This document shows positions 1 to 10,239 of a stretch of 64,000 bases of DNA, piece by piece (the first letter of the stretch is position 1; every line of letters starts with the position of its first letter). A program made the position numbers and the translations under genes. The stretch covers positions 1,116,001 through 1,180,000 of the forward strand of contig NZ_JAAUVN010000001.1 in NCBI RefSeq assembly GCF_012030425.1, read 5' to 3'. This stretch comes from Sphingobacterium sp. B16(2022). GTDB lineage: Bacteria; Bacteroidota; Bacteroidia; Sphingobacteriales; Sphingobacteriaceae. Below the pieces are notes generated by a model. That model had not been told where the DNA came from. It searched no databases and saw only the letters and a list, made by a program, of their open reading frames with translations.

Positions 1-1493
1 CCCAAAAAGTAATTGTATCGCCTGCATTTGAATCATTGGATCCTTTTATTAGAAATCTGGGAATAGCCAAAAAATCCGGTAAATACGGAGTGGTTGATAT
101 GCAGGGAAAAACACTTTTGGATTTTCAATTTGAGGAGATAAGATTTTTAGCGGCAAATGGCCATCATAAATATGACACCGGCTCCGATGCATTAACCGAG
201 AAAATGTTGGCCAGAAAACCTCCAGAAGATGTCAGATTGAAGTTAATTTATGAGCAGCAGATAAACCAGGCACCCTATTTTATAGAAGTCACGAAGGCTG
301 GAAAAAAAGGGCTGTACAGCTGGAACGGAAAAACAATTATCCCATGTGGTAAATACAAGAATATACAATTTCACTATTACAGAGGTAAGTCATTCTTTCT
401 TGTAGACTCCGAACTAAAATCTGGAATTGTGGATGAAACTGGAACCGAAATATTACCAGTTCAATACACATTTAATGATTCTTATCAATATTCCAAAGAA
501 GCAGTACAAAACGAATTCGATCTCGCGAATCGTTTTATTGTATTCTCAGAAGGAAAAGAAGAAGGAAGTATTGCATTAAAAATTGGATTGTTTGATCTGG
601 ATCAAAACGAGATTATTTTTGCAGCGCATGAACAGTATATTACATTACTGAATCACCGTTTCTTTCTACTGCGGAAACTGATTGCCGATTATAATTACGA
701 GTTTTTACTCTATGATATCAAACAACGTAAGCTTCGTAAATTAGGAGCTGATATTACCGATGTACATGTGGTGAATGACAGTTTTCTGCAGATCGAAACG
801 AAAGAAGGTGTTTATCAATTGACCACTTTTGATGGTACGAAGATCTATGCGAACCCTTCATGGAAGGTAGAGGGTAATTATCACCTTATTCGTTTCCCCA
901 ATTATAATAAGCATACTTTGAGTGGGTTTTATTTTGGGCTGAAAAAGATATATGCGGGAGAAGGAAATCTTTTTATTGATACCTTAGGTCAGGAGAAAAG
1001 ATTTACGGGCATTGATCAAGTTGATTGTTTTTACGATGGATATGCTGTTGCAGCAAAGAAGATCGAAAACAAAGAAGCCTCTAGTGGATTCAAATACTTG
1101 AAAGGAATGATTGATTTGGAAGGTAAAACAGTCGTTCCATTTGAGTATAATGAAGTGTATGCCGCTGGCGCAGATGCTGAAATGTTAGTTTTTGCTAGAA
1201 AAGATAGCCAGATGTTAGTACGACGAGACGGTACGGTTATTTTAGGAGCAGAATACCATGACATAGAGACAAGTAGTGCAGATCCTAATTTTACCTTTGC
1301 GAAAGGGAGCAAGTATGGATTGGCAGATTGGGCTGGTAATATCCTTGTAGCGCCCCTATATGATGATATTCGTAGGAATTATGAAGGAGATCAAAAAACC
1401 TGGCCCTTATTGGTAAAAGAGGGTGACTGGTATTACTTCGTTGGGAAAGATGGTCAAAAGTATTCCATAAAAGCAAAAGAACGCTCTTATTAA
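1..1493 (+). CDS. WG-repeat protein, 5'-partial
   Basis: This gene consists almost entirely of WG repeats (KYGLADWAGNILVAPLYDDI-type units), of which about six can be recognised. The reading frame is open back to the first bases of the window, where it reads as another repeat end (VIVSPAFESL), so the true start lies upstream and the TTG at 36 is not credible as a start. WG repeats form beta-rich units found in secreted or cell-surface proteins of Bacteroidota, and no enzymatic residues are visible. A second WG protein follows 17 bases after the stop, suggesting one operon. The specific role is unknown, and no signal peptide can be assessed because the N-terminus is missing. Confidence 0.85.
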   Translation, partial: QKVIVSPAFESLDPFIRNLGIAKKSGKYGVVDMQGKTLLDFQFEEIRFLAANGHHKYDTGSDALTEKMLARKPPEDVRLKLIYEQQINQAPYFIEVTKAGKKGLYSWNGKTIIPCGKYKNIQFHYYRGKSFFLVDSELKSGIVDETGTEILPVQYTFNDSYQYSKEAVQNEFDLANRFIVFSEGKEEGSIALKIGLFDLDQNEIIFAAHEQYITLLNHRFFLLRKLIADYNYEFLLYDIKQRKLRKLGADITDVHVVNDSFLQIETKEGVYQLTTFDGTKIYANPSWKVEGNYHLIRFPNYNKHTLSGFYFGLKKIYAGEGNLFIDTLGQEKRFTGIDQVDCFYDGYAVAAKKIENKEASSGFKYLKGMIDLEGKTVVPFEYNEVYAAGADAEMLVFARKDSQMLVRRDGTVILGAEYHDIETSSADPNFTFAKGSKYGLADWAGNILVAPLYDDIRRNYEGDQKTWPLLVKEGDWYYFVGKDGQKYSIKAKERSY

Positions 1494-1510
1494 TCTAAAT
1501 ATAATCGCTT

Positions 1511-4027
1511 ATGACATCATTTTCATCATATTTAAAATACAAGAATTTGAATTTTATACTTACTGCATGCTGTTTTGCTGCAACACTTTGTTTTTCAAAT
1601 CCTGCAGCAGCACAAATAAGCAGTTCATATGTTGAAGAAGATCGTATGGCACCTTTTAGAAATGGCTTCGCGAAAATAACAGATAAAGGTCGGGTTTATT
1701 ATATTAATGTGCATGGGGAGAAAATTGAACTTGCAGAAACTACCCCCGTAAGTTTTAACGATGCGTATTCAGTACAAGATTATCAACGTGAGATTAAAGA
1801 GGAAGCAGATTTTCTTCCAAAAAGTGTATTGAAGTATCTGAAAAATGGAAAAATCGGAATTATTTCGCCAAAAGGAGATCTTTTGTTAGCAGCAGACTAC
1901 GATGATATTGATATCGAATTTCGGCAGTTCTGGAAGGTAAAGCGCAATGGAAAGGTCAGCTTATTTTTAGCTGATAAAACTTTTTTACCTTATTTCGATG
2001 ATATCGGATATTTAGATGGTGAATATTTTGATGTTAAACAAAATGGGAAATGGTATTTATACAGTAAATTGCAAAATAAAGTAACGACCAGTCAGGGCTA
2101 TGATGCATTTGATTATTGTGGTGGATGTGGCAATGGTTCAGCCTATGTATATGCACAGCAAAATGGTAAGTGGGGAGTCATGGATTGGAGTGAAAAAGTG
2201 CTCGTTCCATTTAAATACGAGCATGCACATTGGAATATGCGGAGTGATAACTGGGTGGCTTCCTTTTCAAAAAATGGACAACCGCTTATCATACATATAC
2301 CATCAAAAAGAGAGTTTGTTGATGCCAAAATATTAACAGGTGTTTTACTTGTAAAAGAAAATAACAAGTATGGTGTATACGGGCAGGACGGTGATCTGAA
2401 AATACCATTTGATTTCGATAATATCGAACTGCCTAACGATAATTCATATTTAGGTTATTATGGAGAATATCTGTTGACCACAAAACAGCATAAAAAAGGA
2501 ATTTCAGACCTAACAGGGTCAGTTATTATACCAAATGAATATGATGATATAAAAGTATACGACGATTATTTTGTTGTTAAAAAACAGCAAAAGTCTTATC
2601 TGATGGATAAGATGCGGAAGGTGCTTTTCGAAATCGAGAATGGAGAAATAACACATGTCAATGATTACTTTTACTCATCCGGCAGTAATAACCTAGCTAC
2701 TTTTAAGATTAAAAAAGGCGCATATTATGGTTTGTATTTTGCCAATACAAACATCTATATTGAGCCACAATATTATAAGATTGATCTTTTTAAGTTTAAG
2801 AACAACGAACCAAAAGAGCAATATATCATTACCGAGAAAAATAAAATCTCCAGCCTATTTGATCAAGATGGACACCTGATGTTAAGCGATTTTGAAGGGA
2901 TTTCCGAACTCTATGATGCGCCGAAAAATCTGATGACATTCATCAAAAATGGACAAATGGGCATTTACGATTTAGATACCAGAAAGGAAATCATTCCACC
3001 CGTTTACGATAGCTTTATTATGGGGAAATTCGGGAATAGAAACCTTATAAAAGCAAACAATGTCCGGAAAAAAGAGGCGGATGATATGGATAATCAGAGT
3101 AGTGATCTGTATGATCTTGCAGGAAAAAAGATATTGGAGACAGCTATTCAAGGAATAGACACCATAGGAGTTAAATACTGTTTAATAAAAGATATAAAAG
3201 GAAAATATCTTTTACTCAATATGGATGACATGGAGCTGCAGGCGTTTGATTATCAATCTGTTTATCCGATCAATAATCCCAATCTTCTATTAGTGTCGAA
3301 AAATGACAAAACCGGGGTTCTTTATGATATTAAGGCAAAAAAAGAATTCAAAGGAGCATTTAGTGTAACCTATGTAAAAGAAGGTTATCTGCCAAAGGAT
3401 CCCGGTAAGGAAACGGTGATCTTGCCCTATAAAGGTGACATGGCTTTGCTATACAACGAAAAAGGATATGGCTATATCAACAATATGGGTGAGGTAATCG
3501 TCTCACCGAAATATGTTTGGGCATTTGATTTCCGGGGCGATGCCGCTATGGTATGTCAATCTGAAAACTCAGACAGCCGTGCACTGGTTTTTAAAATGGG
3601 TTTTATCAATAAAAAGGGAGCATTGATCTTTCCCCTGACATATGATCTCACAAATTCTAGGCTAAACCACGAAGAATCTGTGTTTATTAATAATTCAGTC
3701 TTTTTACCAAAAGTAAACGGTTATGAATATCTGTATGGATTGGGAGATCTTACCACAGGAAAAGAGGTGCTACCGGTTGAATACACACAAATTCGGGCCC
3801 TTCAGAATGGAACTTATTTTCTGCTTCAAAAAAATAACAAATTTGGCATATCGGATGCTAAAGGAAATGTAATCGTGCCTATTGAATTTGAAGAAATCTT
3901 ATTTGATGCACCCACCTTCTTCGATTCACCTTTAGATACAAAGCAAAACATCTTCCCGTTGCTGGTTTATCGGGAAGCAGTCTGGAAATATATCGATGAA
4001 AAAGGAGATTATCTCAAAATAAAATAA
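1511..4027 (+). CDS. Secreted WG-repeat protein
   Basis: This is an 838-residue protein with an N-terminal signal peptide (hydrophobic stretch about residues 14-30, then NPAAAQ as a likely cleavage region). The rest contains about nine WG-type units, for example KWGVMDWSEKVLVPFKYEH and KFGISDAKGNVIVPIEFEEI, with more divergent spacers in the middle. The predicted location is periplasm or cell surface. It follows the upstream WG gene closely and both probably belong to one transcript, which ends at the hairpin just downstream. The function is not known; WG arrays are usually taken as interaction scaffolds, which is inference here. Confidence 0.85.
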   Translation: MTSFSSYLKYKNLNFILTACCFAATLCFSNPAAAQISSSYVEEDRMAPFRNGFAKITDKGRVYYINVHGEKIELAETTPVSFNDAYSVQDYQREIKEEADFLPKSVLKYLKNGKIGIISPKGDLLLAADYDDIDIEFRQFWKVKRNGKVSLFLADKTFLPYFDDIGYLDGEYFDVKQNGKWYLYSKLQNKVTTSQGYDAFDYCGGCGNGSAYVYAQQNGKWGVMDWSEKVLVPFKYEHAHWNMRSDNWVASFSKNGQPLIIHIPSKREFVDAKILTGVLLVKENNKYGVYGQDGDLKIPFDFDNIELPNDNSYLGYYGEYLLTTKQHKKGISDLTGSVIIPNEYDDIKVYDDYFVVKKQQKSYLMDKMRKVLFEIENGEITHVNDYFYSSGSNNLATFKIKKGAYYGLYFANTNIYIEPQYYKIDLFKFKNNEPKEQYIITEKNKISSLFDQDGHLMLSDFEGISELYDAPKNLMTFIKNGQMGIYDLDTRKEIIPPVYDSFIMGKFGNRNLIKANNVRKKEADDMDNQSSDLYDLAGKKILETAIQGIDTIGVKYCLIKDIKGKYLLLNMDDMELQAFDYQSVYPINNPNLLLVSKNDKTGVLYDIKAKKEFKGAFSVTYVKEGYLPKDPGKETVILPYKGDMALLYNEKGYGYINNMGEVIVSPKYVWAFDFRGDAAMVCQSENSDSRALVFKMGFINKKGALIFPLTYDLTNSRLNHEESVFINNSVFLPKVNGYEYLYGLGDLTTGKEVLPVEYTQIRALQNGTYFLLQKNNKFGISDAKGNVIVPIEFEEILFDAPTFFDSPLDTKQNIFPLLVYREAVWKYIDEKGDYLKIK

Positions 4028-4068
4028 GAGTTTTAGATTTAAAAAGTCTTGTAAATTCTCACGCTGTG

Positions 4069-4106
4069 AAAACATCTTCAATTATCAATTGAAGATGTTT
4101 TTTATA
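4069..4106. terminator. Rho-independent hairpin between convergent genes
   Basis: A perfect 15-bp inverted repeat (AAAACATCTTCAATT, 3-base loop, complementary arm) is followed by a T-run on the plus strand and preceded by A residues that give a T-run on the minus strand. It sits between the end of the WG operon and the end of the sulfatase pseudogene, so it can serve both directions. Confidence 0.75.
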
Positions 4107-4157
4107 AATAATTAAAGCAAGATATGATTAAATTTAGTGATGAGTGTATATCCTAAT

Positions 4158-5595
4158 TTAATTTTTCTCTTGCTTAAATAATGCCTCTAGTATGGCGGCT
4201 TGTTCCTGAAATTGATCGAATACATTTATTTCTTCCGCAAGATCTTCTTTAAGATTGTAGAGTTGAGGACCATTTTTTCCAAATGGAGGTATATACTTCC
4301 AGTCTCCAGATACAATAGCAAGGTTGCTATATCCTTCTTGTATCAATGTCTTTCTTCCTTGTTTCGCGTTGCCAACAAAGGTATCCCATAAATTTTGACT
4401 ATCAGATGCTTGTCCATCTGGAAGTTTTTGATTGAAATAACTGGCAAAACTGGCAACGAAATCAATCTGACAAACCAATTCTTGACTTACAGCAGGTTTA
4501 ATGTGTGCGGGCCAGCTGATAATAAAAGGGACACGGGTTCCACCTTCATATAGGTCCGTTTTCCATCCCCGTAGTGGACCTGCGGGACTGTGAATTCCGT
4601 TTAGTTCTTCTGCTTTATCAGCATATCCATCATCCAGTACAGGGCCATTGTCACTGCTGAAAACGATCATCGTATTCTGTTCAATACCAAGTTCATGAAG
4701 TTGCTTTGTTATTTGACCAACGATCCAATCCATTTCCAAAATAGCATCACCCCGATAGCCTAAGTTGCTTTTACCCTTAAACATGGTGGCAGGCATTCGC
4801 GGCACATGAATATCATGCAGTATACAGGAAAAATGGTTTCTTATGATTTTGCGCTATGAAATCCTGAGCTTTAGCTAAAAACGTAGTTCCCAATTCTTCG
4901 TCTGTCCATCTTGTTTGTTTTCCACCGGACATATAGCCAATTCTTCCTATACCGTTTACGATCGTATGGTTATGACCAACAGAAGATTGTAACTTTAACA
5001 ATTCAGGATGTTCCTTTCCAGTAGGATCATTTCCTATTTTATTTTTATAATTGACGTTAATAGGATCTTTGGGATCCAGGCCTATTATCCGATGGTTCTC
5101 CATAAAGACGGTCGGAACTCTGTCAGCTGTTGCAGGAAATATATATGAATAATCAAACCCGACCTCATTTGGTCCTGGTTTAATATCCGCATTCCAATCC
5201 TTATTAATTTGGTCACCTAATCCTAAGTGCCATTTACCAATGATAGCAGTGGTATAACCTTCATTTTTAAATACCTTAGGCAAGGTAATCTGATCTGTTG
5301 GTATAATCAAAGCTGCATCTCCGGGAAGAATATTTCTTCCCGGTTTTCTCCAGGGATACTGACCGGTCATTAAACCGAATCTGGAAGGAGTACAGGTTGC
5401 AGAGGTTGCATGTCAACGCGTAAATCGCAGTCCATTTGTGGCCAATTTATCTGTATTTGGTGTCGAAATAGCCTTTGCACCATAACAGCTTAAATCACCA
5501 TATCCCAAATCATCTACGTAAATAAAGATAACATTTGGTTTGCTCTTTTTATTTTGTGCAATTATACTAAGCGGAATAAAAATACCCGCGATCAT
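4158..5595 (-). pseudogene. Arylsulfatase (S1 family), disrupted by a stop and a frameshift
   Basis: Three consecutive reading frames together give one S1-type sulfatase of about 480 residues. The N-terminal part has a signal peptide and the metal-binding start ([19 protein letters not shown]). An in-frame TGA at 5415-5413 interrupts it; reading through gives HATSATCTPSRFGLMTGQYP, which holds the C-T-P-S-R site where Cys becomes formylglycine. A second lesion near 4815-4810 shifts the frame inside the motif that should read FLYTA..HDIHVPRMP. The C-terminal part continues normally (FSSDNGPVLDDGY, RGWKTDLYEGGTRVPFI). Two independent lesions argue for a decayed gene rather than recoding. No partner genes are adjacent, and the second locus of the window carries an intact sulfatase. 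Confidence 0.88.
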
Positions 5596-5800
5596 AAGGG
5601 TTAATAAATGCCTTTTTTTTAAGGTATAGTGTTTCGGTTCAATGCAAATATAATAATCAATCTAAGAAAATTGTGAAATGCTTTCAGAATAAAATCGGTG
5701 TAATAAGCGTATAAATAATTGGAAAGGACAAATAATATTATTTTTACTACATACTTCAAAGGTTTTTTATGAAAAAACGGTTAAAATATTCACGATCAAC

Positions 5801-5831
5801 TTGTAATATAAAGCTTTAATTCTTATTTTTG
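5801..5831 (+). promoter_or_regulatory. Bacteroidota-type promoter for the lipoprotein gene at 5859
   Basis: TTG at 5801-5803 and TATTTTTG at 5824-5831 are separated by 20 bases, matching the primary sigma-factor pattern TTG-N-TAnnTTTG of this phylum. The gene starts 28 bases downstream. Confidence 0.5.
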
Positions 5832-5858
5832 AGTAGACTCCCAAGTAAGACTTAAATT

Positions 5859-6731
5859 ATGGTTAGAAAAATCTGCTTATTACTTTTAACAAGCTGTTTA
5901 CTAATTTCATGTTCTGACAAAGAACTTGGTTCACTTGTCGACGAAATTGATGTCGAACATCCTACTGGCGAAGAAGAAAAAGTGCCGATCAGAATAGTTG
6001 CAGATAAGAGCAATCAAAATTTCTACGAGATGGTGATGTTTGAACTAAAAGATAGTACTTATAATGGACCAAACGGATCAATGCTAATTCCCTTAAAATA
6101 TCAAAATTTAGATTCGCTGACATGGGAGGTTGAAGGAAGTCCCAAGAAACTGGATCTTGTCGTTAAACAATCCGGAGGATATCGGTTTACTACAGCTTGG
6201 GGGCATTATTTTTATTTACCAGGAAATTATAAAACCTACTTAAAGGGGTATAGAGGAAAGGACTTAGTTGTAAAAGATTCTGCAGCAATCCATATTACTG
6301 GAGATGGAGACTTTTTGCACCTTAAATGGAGTGAGCTGAGTGGTGATCCGAATCAAAACATAGGCTACACCAACAATGGAACACAAGATTATGAATTCCA
6401 AGTCTACAGCAATAAAATCGGTAAAGAAATTTTCTCGAAATTAAATGTGCGATTTGAGCATTTGGATTATAGAAAGTTTAATCCTGAAATAGGAAAACGA
6501 GAACTGGAAGTATTGACAACACATATATCCTCCCTATATGGAGAACCTAAATATGATGAAACCACTAAAGGTATATATGCCAAGTTCAAAAAGCTTTTTA
6601 AGAAAGGTGTAAGAGCGGAGCAGGTGATCAAAATCTGGCTCGGTAAAACTTCAAATATGGCTCTTTTAAAAAAAGATTCCTGGAAGGAAAATGGATTCGG
6701 TTATGAAATTCATGCTGAACCAAATCATTAA
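5859..6731 (+). CDS. Hypothetical lipoprotein
   Basis: This 290-residue protein begins with a lipoprotein signal (VRKICLLLLTSC, then LISC with Cys18 as the likely lipidated residue). An acidic linker follows (residues 25-45), then a domain with no motif I recognise. The protein is probably anchored in the outer or inner membrane facing the periplasm. A good promoter match lies directly upstream and it stands alone, since the gene downstream is on the other strand. The family could not be identified by eye and no function is proposed. Confidence 0.75.
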   Translation: MVRKICLLLLTSCLLISCSDKELGSLVDEIDVEHPTGEEEKVPIRIVADKSNQNFYEMVMFELKDSTYNGPNGSMLIPLKYQNLDSLTWEVEGSPKKLDLVVKQSGGYRFTTAWGHYFYLPGNYKTYLKGYRGKDLVVKDSAAIHITGDGDFLHLKWSELSGDPNQNIGYTNNGTQDYEFQVYSNKIGKEIFSKLNVRFEHLDYRKFNPEIGKRELEVLTTHISSLYGEPKYDETTKGIYAKFKKLFKKGVRAEQVIKIWLGKTSNMALLKKDSWKENGFGYEIHAEPNH

Positions 6732-6835
6732 ATGGATTAATAAAATTTGATCGGAATTATCTCTGTTTACATTTTAACAGTAAAAATAACCATGATAACT
6801 GCGATATAAAGTTGATTTAAAAGCGCTGTTAGTGT

Positions 6836-7903
6836 CTATAAAGCATATTGTTTTGCGATCTTCTCTTCAGGTTTTTCAGTGAATAAATACAAACAAAAGA
6901 TAAAAAAGTACTCCAGAGGTTTCATCAATCTGTATACCAAATTAGATTTTTGAGGCGTATTAATCTTTTTTGATAAAGGATAACCAAAACGATCATAAAA
7001 TCTTCTGATGACTTGATGTACAGATGGAAAATGATCTGAAATTAGTTCCTCGAAAGCATTGGCAACGAGTAGTTGTCTGTTGACAACAATTTCATTTCCA
7101 TACCTTTTCCCTAAGCGAAGTGGTTTTACAATCGTTGGATCTCCACAAACAGCTACAGTACATAAGTAATGTCCCCTATGATCTAAAAAAGGTGGGTGAG
7201 TTTTGGTAGAAAAATTCCATGTAGTCGTTTCCGTAAATACTTTTGTAATGGAATTTACTTCCTGTCCAAATAAAACTAATATTGCAACAATAATCACAAA
7301 AACAGGAATAAGAAAGACCAGAACGTAAACGGGTTGATGGCTCACATTCGCCATTTTCGTATTCAGGTAGTTAAGAAATTTATTCGAGTAATGTTTATTT
7401 GTTGCGGATATAGCTTCTTCTCCGATACATCTAAAAATTAAAATAAACGCCGTTACCGTATATGTGACGGGTAGGAAAAAGAACAACCAGGAATCGTAGA
7501 ATTGCGTATTCGATGAGATCTGTAGTAAGACAGCAACGCTCATAATTATTCCGATAATGACAAAGATCAGTGACAGTACAAATAGAAGTGGAGGTGCTGA
7601 TCTTCCTTTTAACCATAGCTTTATAATTCCAAACATGGCAAGTGCAAAAAAAGTAACTAATGTCAAGCTATGTTCTAAAGCAAATGGCGAGTAACCGCCG
7701 TCGACAATATCTATTGCTTCCTTATAGTGCGAGCCATAAAGCATAAGTCCGAAAACAAATAGTAGAATCGAAATACAAAAAGCCACAATGATAAGGTATT
7801 CCGTAATTTTAGTAGAGGTATTAGCTTTCTTTCGCAACTGTTTATAAACCCAAAATCCTAGTAGTGGAAATGAAATTAGAAAAAATATGATCAGAAACTC
7901 CAT
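6836..7903 (-). CDS. Multi-pass membrane protein of unknown function
   Basis: This is a 355-residue protein with six or seven hydrophobic segments. The first is at residues 2-18, followed by pairs near 37-57, 80-95, 102-125, 135-157 and 192-213. A soluble region then contains PPFLDHRGHYLCTVAVCGDP and basic stretches, and a final short hydrophobic segment lies near the C-terminus (YFFIFCLYLF). The C-terminal soluble part with its Cys pair (LCTVAVCGDP) resembles a domain of a family often annotated as hypothetical in Bacillota and Bacteroidota, but I cannot name it with confidence. No operon partner is visible. Confidence 0.75.
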   Translation of the reverse strand: MEFLIIFFLISFPLLGFWVYKQLRKKANTSTKITEYLIIVAFCISILLFVFGLMLYGSHYKEAIDIVDGGYSPFALEHSLTLVTFFALAMFGIIKLWLKGRSAPPLLFVLSLIFVIIGIIMSVAVLLQISSNTQFYDSWLFFFLPVTYTVTAFILIFRCIGEEAISATNKHYSNKFLNYLNTKMANVSHQPVYVLVFLIPVFVIIVAILVLFGQEVNSITKVFTETTTWNFSTKTHPPFLDHRGHYLCTVAVCGDPTIVKPLRLGKRYGNEIVVNRQLLVANAFEELISDHFPSVHQVIRRFYDRFGYPLSKKINTPQKSNLVYRLMKPLEYFFIFCLYLFTEKPEEKIAKQYAL

Positions 7904-8160
7904 TGGCTTTTCTACTTTAGTTTATAGTTAAGGGGTACAATTTTTCATGAATATAATCAAAATAAGGAAAGGTATTGCGTTCTCAATGAGTTTTATTACT
8001 GATTATATTCTTTTTCCTAGATGCCGTTTTAAAATGTGTAAAATTAATGGTTAGGACTCGTATAAAAAATACTAGCTGTACCTATGAAAATTAGTATTTC
8101 TGTATCTGTACCCAAAGAAATAGAGTCTTTAAATTTGCTTATCACCAATACAACAAGAAG

Positions 8161-8553
8161 ATGAAGACTAATGAAATTAATGGATTTAAGATTGTAAATT
8201 TTTATTTGTCCGAACTCAGCCCTGTGGTTTCTTTATATAAAAAACACAAGGAGAAATCCGATTTTGAGGGAAAGGACGCAAGGATAAATATTTTGACCGC
8301 CGAATTTGGACTCCCTTTAGCTGTGATCATGCAGGCTAAAGAAGTTATTGGCTATGCATCTGCAATTATTAATCATTCAAACAAGGTGGAAATGACTTGT
8401 TACTTTTTATCAGAATTTCATCAAGTCGAATTTAAGGAAGCATTAGAAATCAAAGCAAAAAGAAATTTTATCCAGACATTCGGAGATGATGATCATAGCA
8501 TCTCTAAACTTAAATTGGCGATTGAACGACTTATTGATTGGCTCAACCTTTAA
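8161..8553 (+). CDS. Small hypothetical protein
   Basis: This is a 130-residue soluble protein without signal peptide or membrane segment. It starts at an ATG preceded by AAGAAG. A TAAATTTG element at 8130-8137 fits the -7 box of this phylum, though no good -33 partner is visible. The middle (QAKEVIGYASAIINHSNKVEMTCYFLSEF) is vaguely reminiscent of an acetyltransferase beta-sheet core, but too little matches to claim the GNAT fold. It is followed about 100 bases later by a MocR-type regulator on the same strand. Confidence 0.65.
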   Translation: MKTNEINGFKIVNFYLSELSPVVSLYKKHKEKSDFEGKDARINILTAEFGLPLAVIMQAKEVIGYASAIINHSNKVEMTCYFLSEFHQVEFKEALEIKAKRNFIQTFGDDDHSISKLKLAIERLIDWLNL

Positions 8554-8656
8554 ACTGAATGAAAAAGTGAATATTTAAAACATATAGCATAGGTGCTGTT
8601 GGATACATATGATATCCTAAAATATGTAAATTGCAGCGTGTTCAATATCCAACAAT

Positions 8657-10132
8657 TTGAAGGCAGTGAATAATAAGAAAAAAATAGCGGAAGATAATTT
8701 ATTAGCATATAAGTCCATGAAGAAAGAATCCTTATACCTCAAGATTGCTCATATTATTGAAGAACAGATTGTCTCCGGAACGATGCAATTAGGTGATAAA
8801 CTCCCTTCGCTGCGTGTGGTTCAGAAGATGTATCATGTGAGTATCAATACGGTTAAACAGGCCTTTCTAGAGTTAGAAAGCAGGTCTCTGATTGAATCTA
8901 GACCTCGATCTGGTTATTTTGTGAGTAAAATAGCGCAACGACGTTTATCACTTCCCTCAGTTGGTCGATTACAGGCCTCGGATAATGAGCACGACCAGGA
9001 AGATCTGATTGATAAAGTTTATAACTCGCTAAAAAAAGAAAATCTGACACAGTTCTCTTTAGGCGTTCCTGCACAAAGCATGCTTCCTATAGCAAAACTA
9101 AATAAAGGAATTGTGAATGTGATACGAAAACTTGACGACGGCGGGACCAGTTACGAACCTGCGCAGGGAAGTATTAATTTAAGAAGAAGCATAGCCAAAT
9201 GGAGCATGGAGTTTGAAGGACAACTAACTGAAGAGGATCTGGTGACCACTTCCGGAGCCATGAATGCCATTTTTAATTGTTTGTTAGCCGTGACAAAGCC
9301 AGGCGATACGATCGCAATGGAAACACCTGTATACTTCGGGACAATTCAAATAGCCAAGTCACTTGGACTTCATGTGATCGAAATACCTTCCCATCCGATT
9401 TGTGGGATCGATATGGACGCATTAAAGAAAGTTATTTCTAAAATAGATGTATGTTGCCTCACCGCAAATTTCAGTAATCCATTAGGCAGTCTTATGCCAG
9501 AAGAAAACAAAATCGAACTGGTGAAGATGCTTACCGAACGAAATATACCGTTGATCGAAGATGACCTGTATGGTAACCTTTACTTTGGCACCAATAGACC
9601 TAAGCCCTGTAAAGCCTTTGATGAAGCTGGAATAGTCATGTGGTGCGGTTCCTTTTCAAAGACACTGGCACCGGGGTACCGTGTAGGGTGGGTAGCGCCG
9701 GGAAAATTCAAGAAGAAGATCATTCGGCAAAAACTGCTGCAGACCATCTCAACACCTGTTTTATATCAGGAGGTTATTGCAGATTTTATGGAGCATGGCC
9801 GTTATGACCATCACCTTCAAAATTTTAGAAATAAGCTGTATTCAAACTGCTTTCAGTACCAACGGGCTATCGAAGAATATTTTCCGGACAATACTAAAAT
9901 ATCCGACCCTCAGGGCGGATTCGTGCTTTGGCTCGAATTGGATAAAAGAATTGATACAGCATCCTTGTTTGATACAGCTATCCGCCAGAATATAAGCTTT
10001 GCGCCAGGTAGAATGTTCACACTTCAGGACCGTTATCATAACTGTATGCGGTTAAATTTTGCTTTAGAGTGGAACGAACGAATCCATACCGATCTGAAAC
10101 GGCTGGGTACGATCGTGAAGAATGCTTTTTAA
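8657..10132 (+). CDS. MocR/PdxR-type transcriptional regulator (GntR HTH + aminotransferase-like domain)
   Basis: An N-terminal GntR winged helix (about residues 25-95; GTMQLGDKLPSLRVV, VSINTVKQAFLELE, RPRSGYFV) is fused to a class I aminotransferase fold (about 125-485). The PLP-binding motif is present as GSFSKTLAPGYRVGW, with the Schiff-base lysine at residue 335 counted from TTG. The start is uncertain: the listed TTG has little support, and an in-frame ATG at 8717 would give a protein 20 residues shorter that still contains the whole HTH. MocR proteins sense PLP or amino compounds and control nearby genes of vitamin B6, GABA or amino-acid metabolism. The class IV aminotransferase or the FAD dehydrogenase downstream are candidate targets (inference). 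Confidence 0.9.
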   Translation: MKAVNNKKKIAEDNLLAYKSMKKESLYLKIAHIIEEQIVSGTMQLGDKLPSLRVVQKMYHVSINTVKQAFLELESRSLIESRPRSGYFVSKIAQRRLSLPSVGRLQASDNEHDQEDLIDKVYNSLKKENLTQFSLGVPAQSMLPIAKLNKGIVNVIRKLDDGGTSYEPAQGSINLRRSIAKWSMEFEGQLTEEDLVTTSGAMNAIFNCLLAVTKPGDTIAMETPVYFGTIQIAKSLGLHVIEIPSHPICGIDMDALKKVISKIDVCCLTANFSNPLGSLMPEENKIELVKMLTERNIPLIEDDLYGNLYFGTNRPKPCKAFDEAGIVMWCGSFSKTLAPGYRVGWVAPGKFKKKIIRQKLLQTISTPVLYQEVIADFMEHGRYDHHLQNFRNKLYSNCFQYQRAIEEYFPDNTKISDPQGGFVLWLELDKRIDTASLFDTAIRQNISFAPGRMFTLQDRYHNCMRLNFALEWNERIHTDLKRLGTIVKNAF

Positions 10133-10239
10133 ACACTTCTTATTCGGTATTCTTCCGGTGGTAAGACTTTATATGGTCTGCTTTAATGATTTGATTTTTA
10201 GTTGCATTTAGATTAAAAATCAGATTTGTTCGGCCTAGG

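Noticed and set aside
5390..5420. The in-frame TGA of the sulfatase as a selenocysteine or recoding site
   Set aside because: It is not at the catalytic Cys, no structured element is seen behind it, and the gene has a second, out-of-frame lesion.
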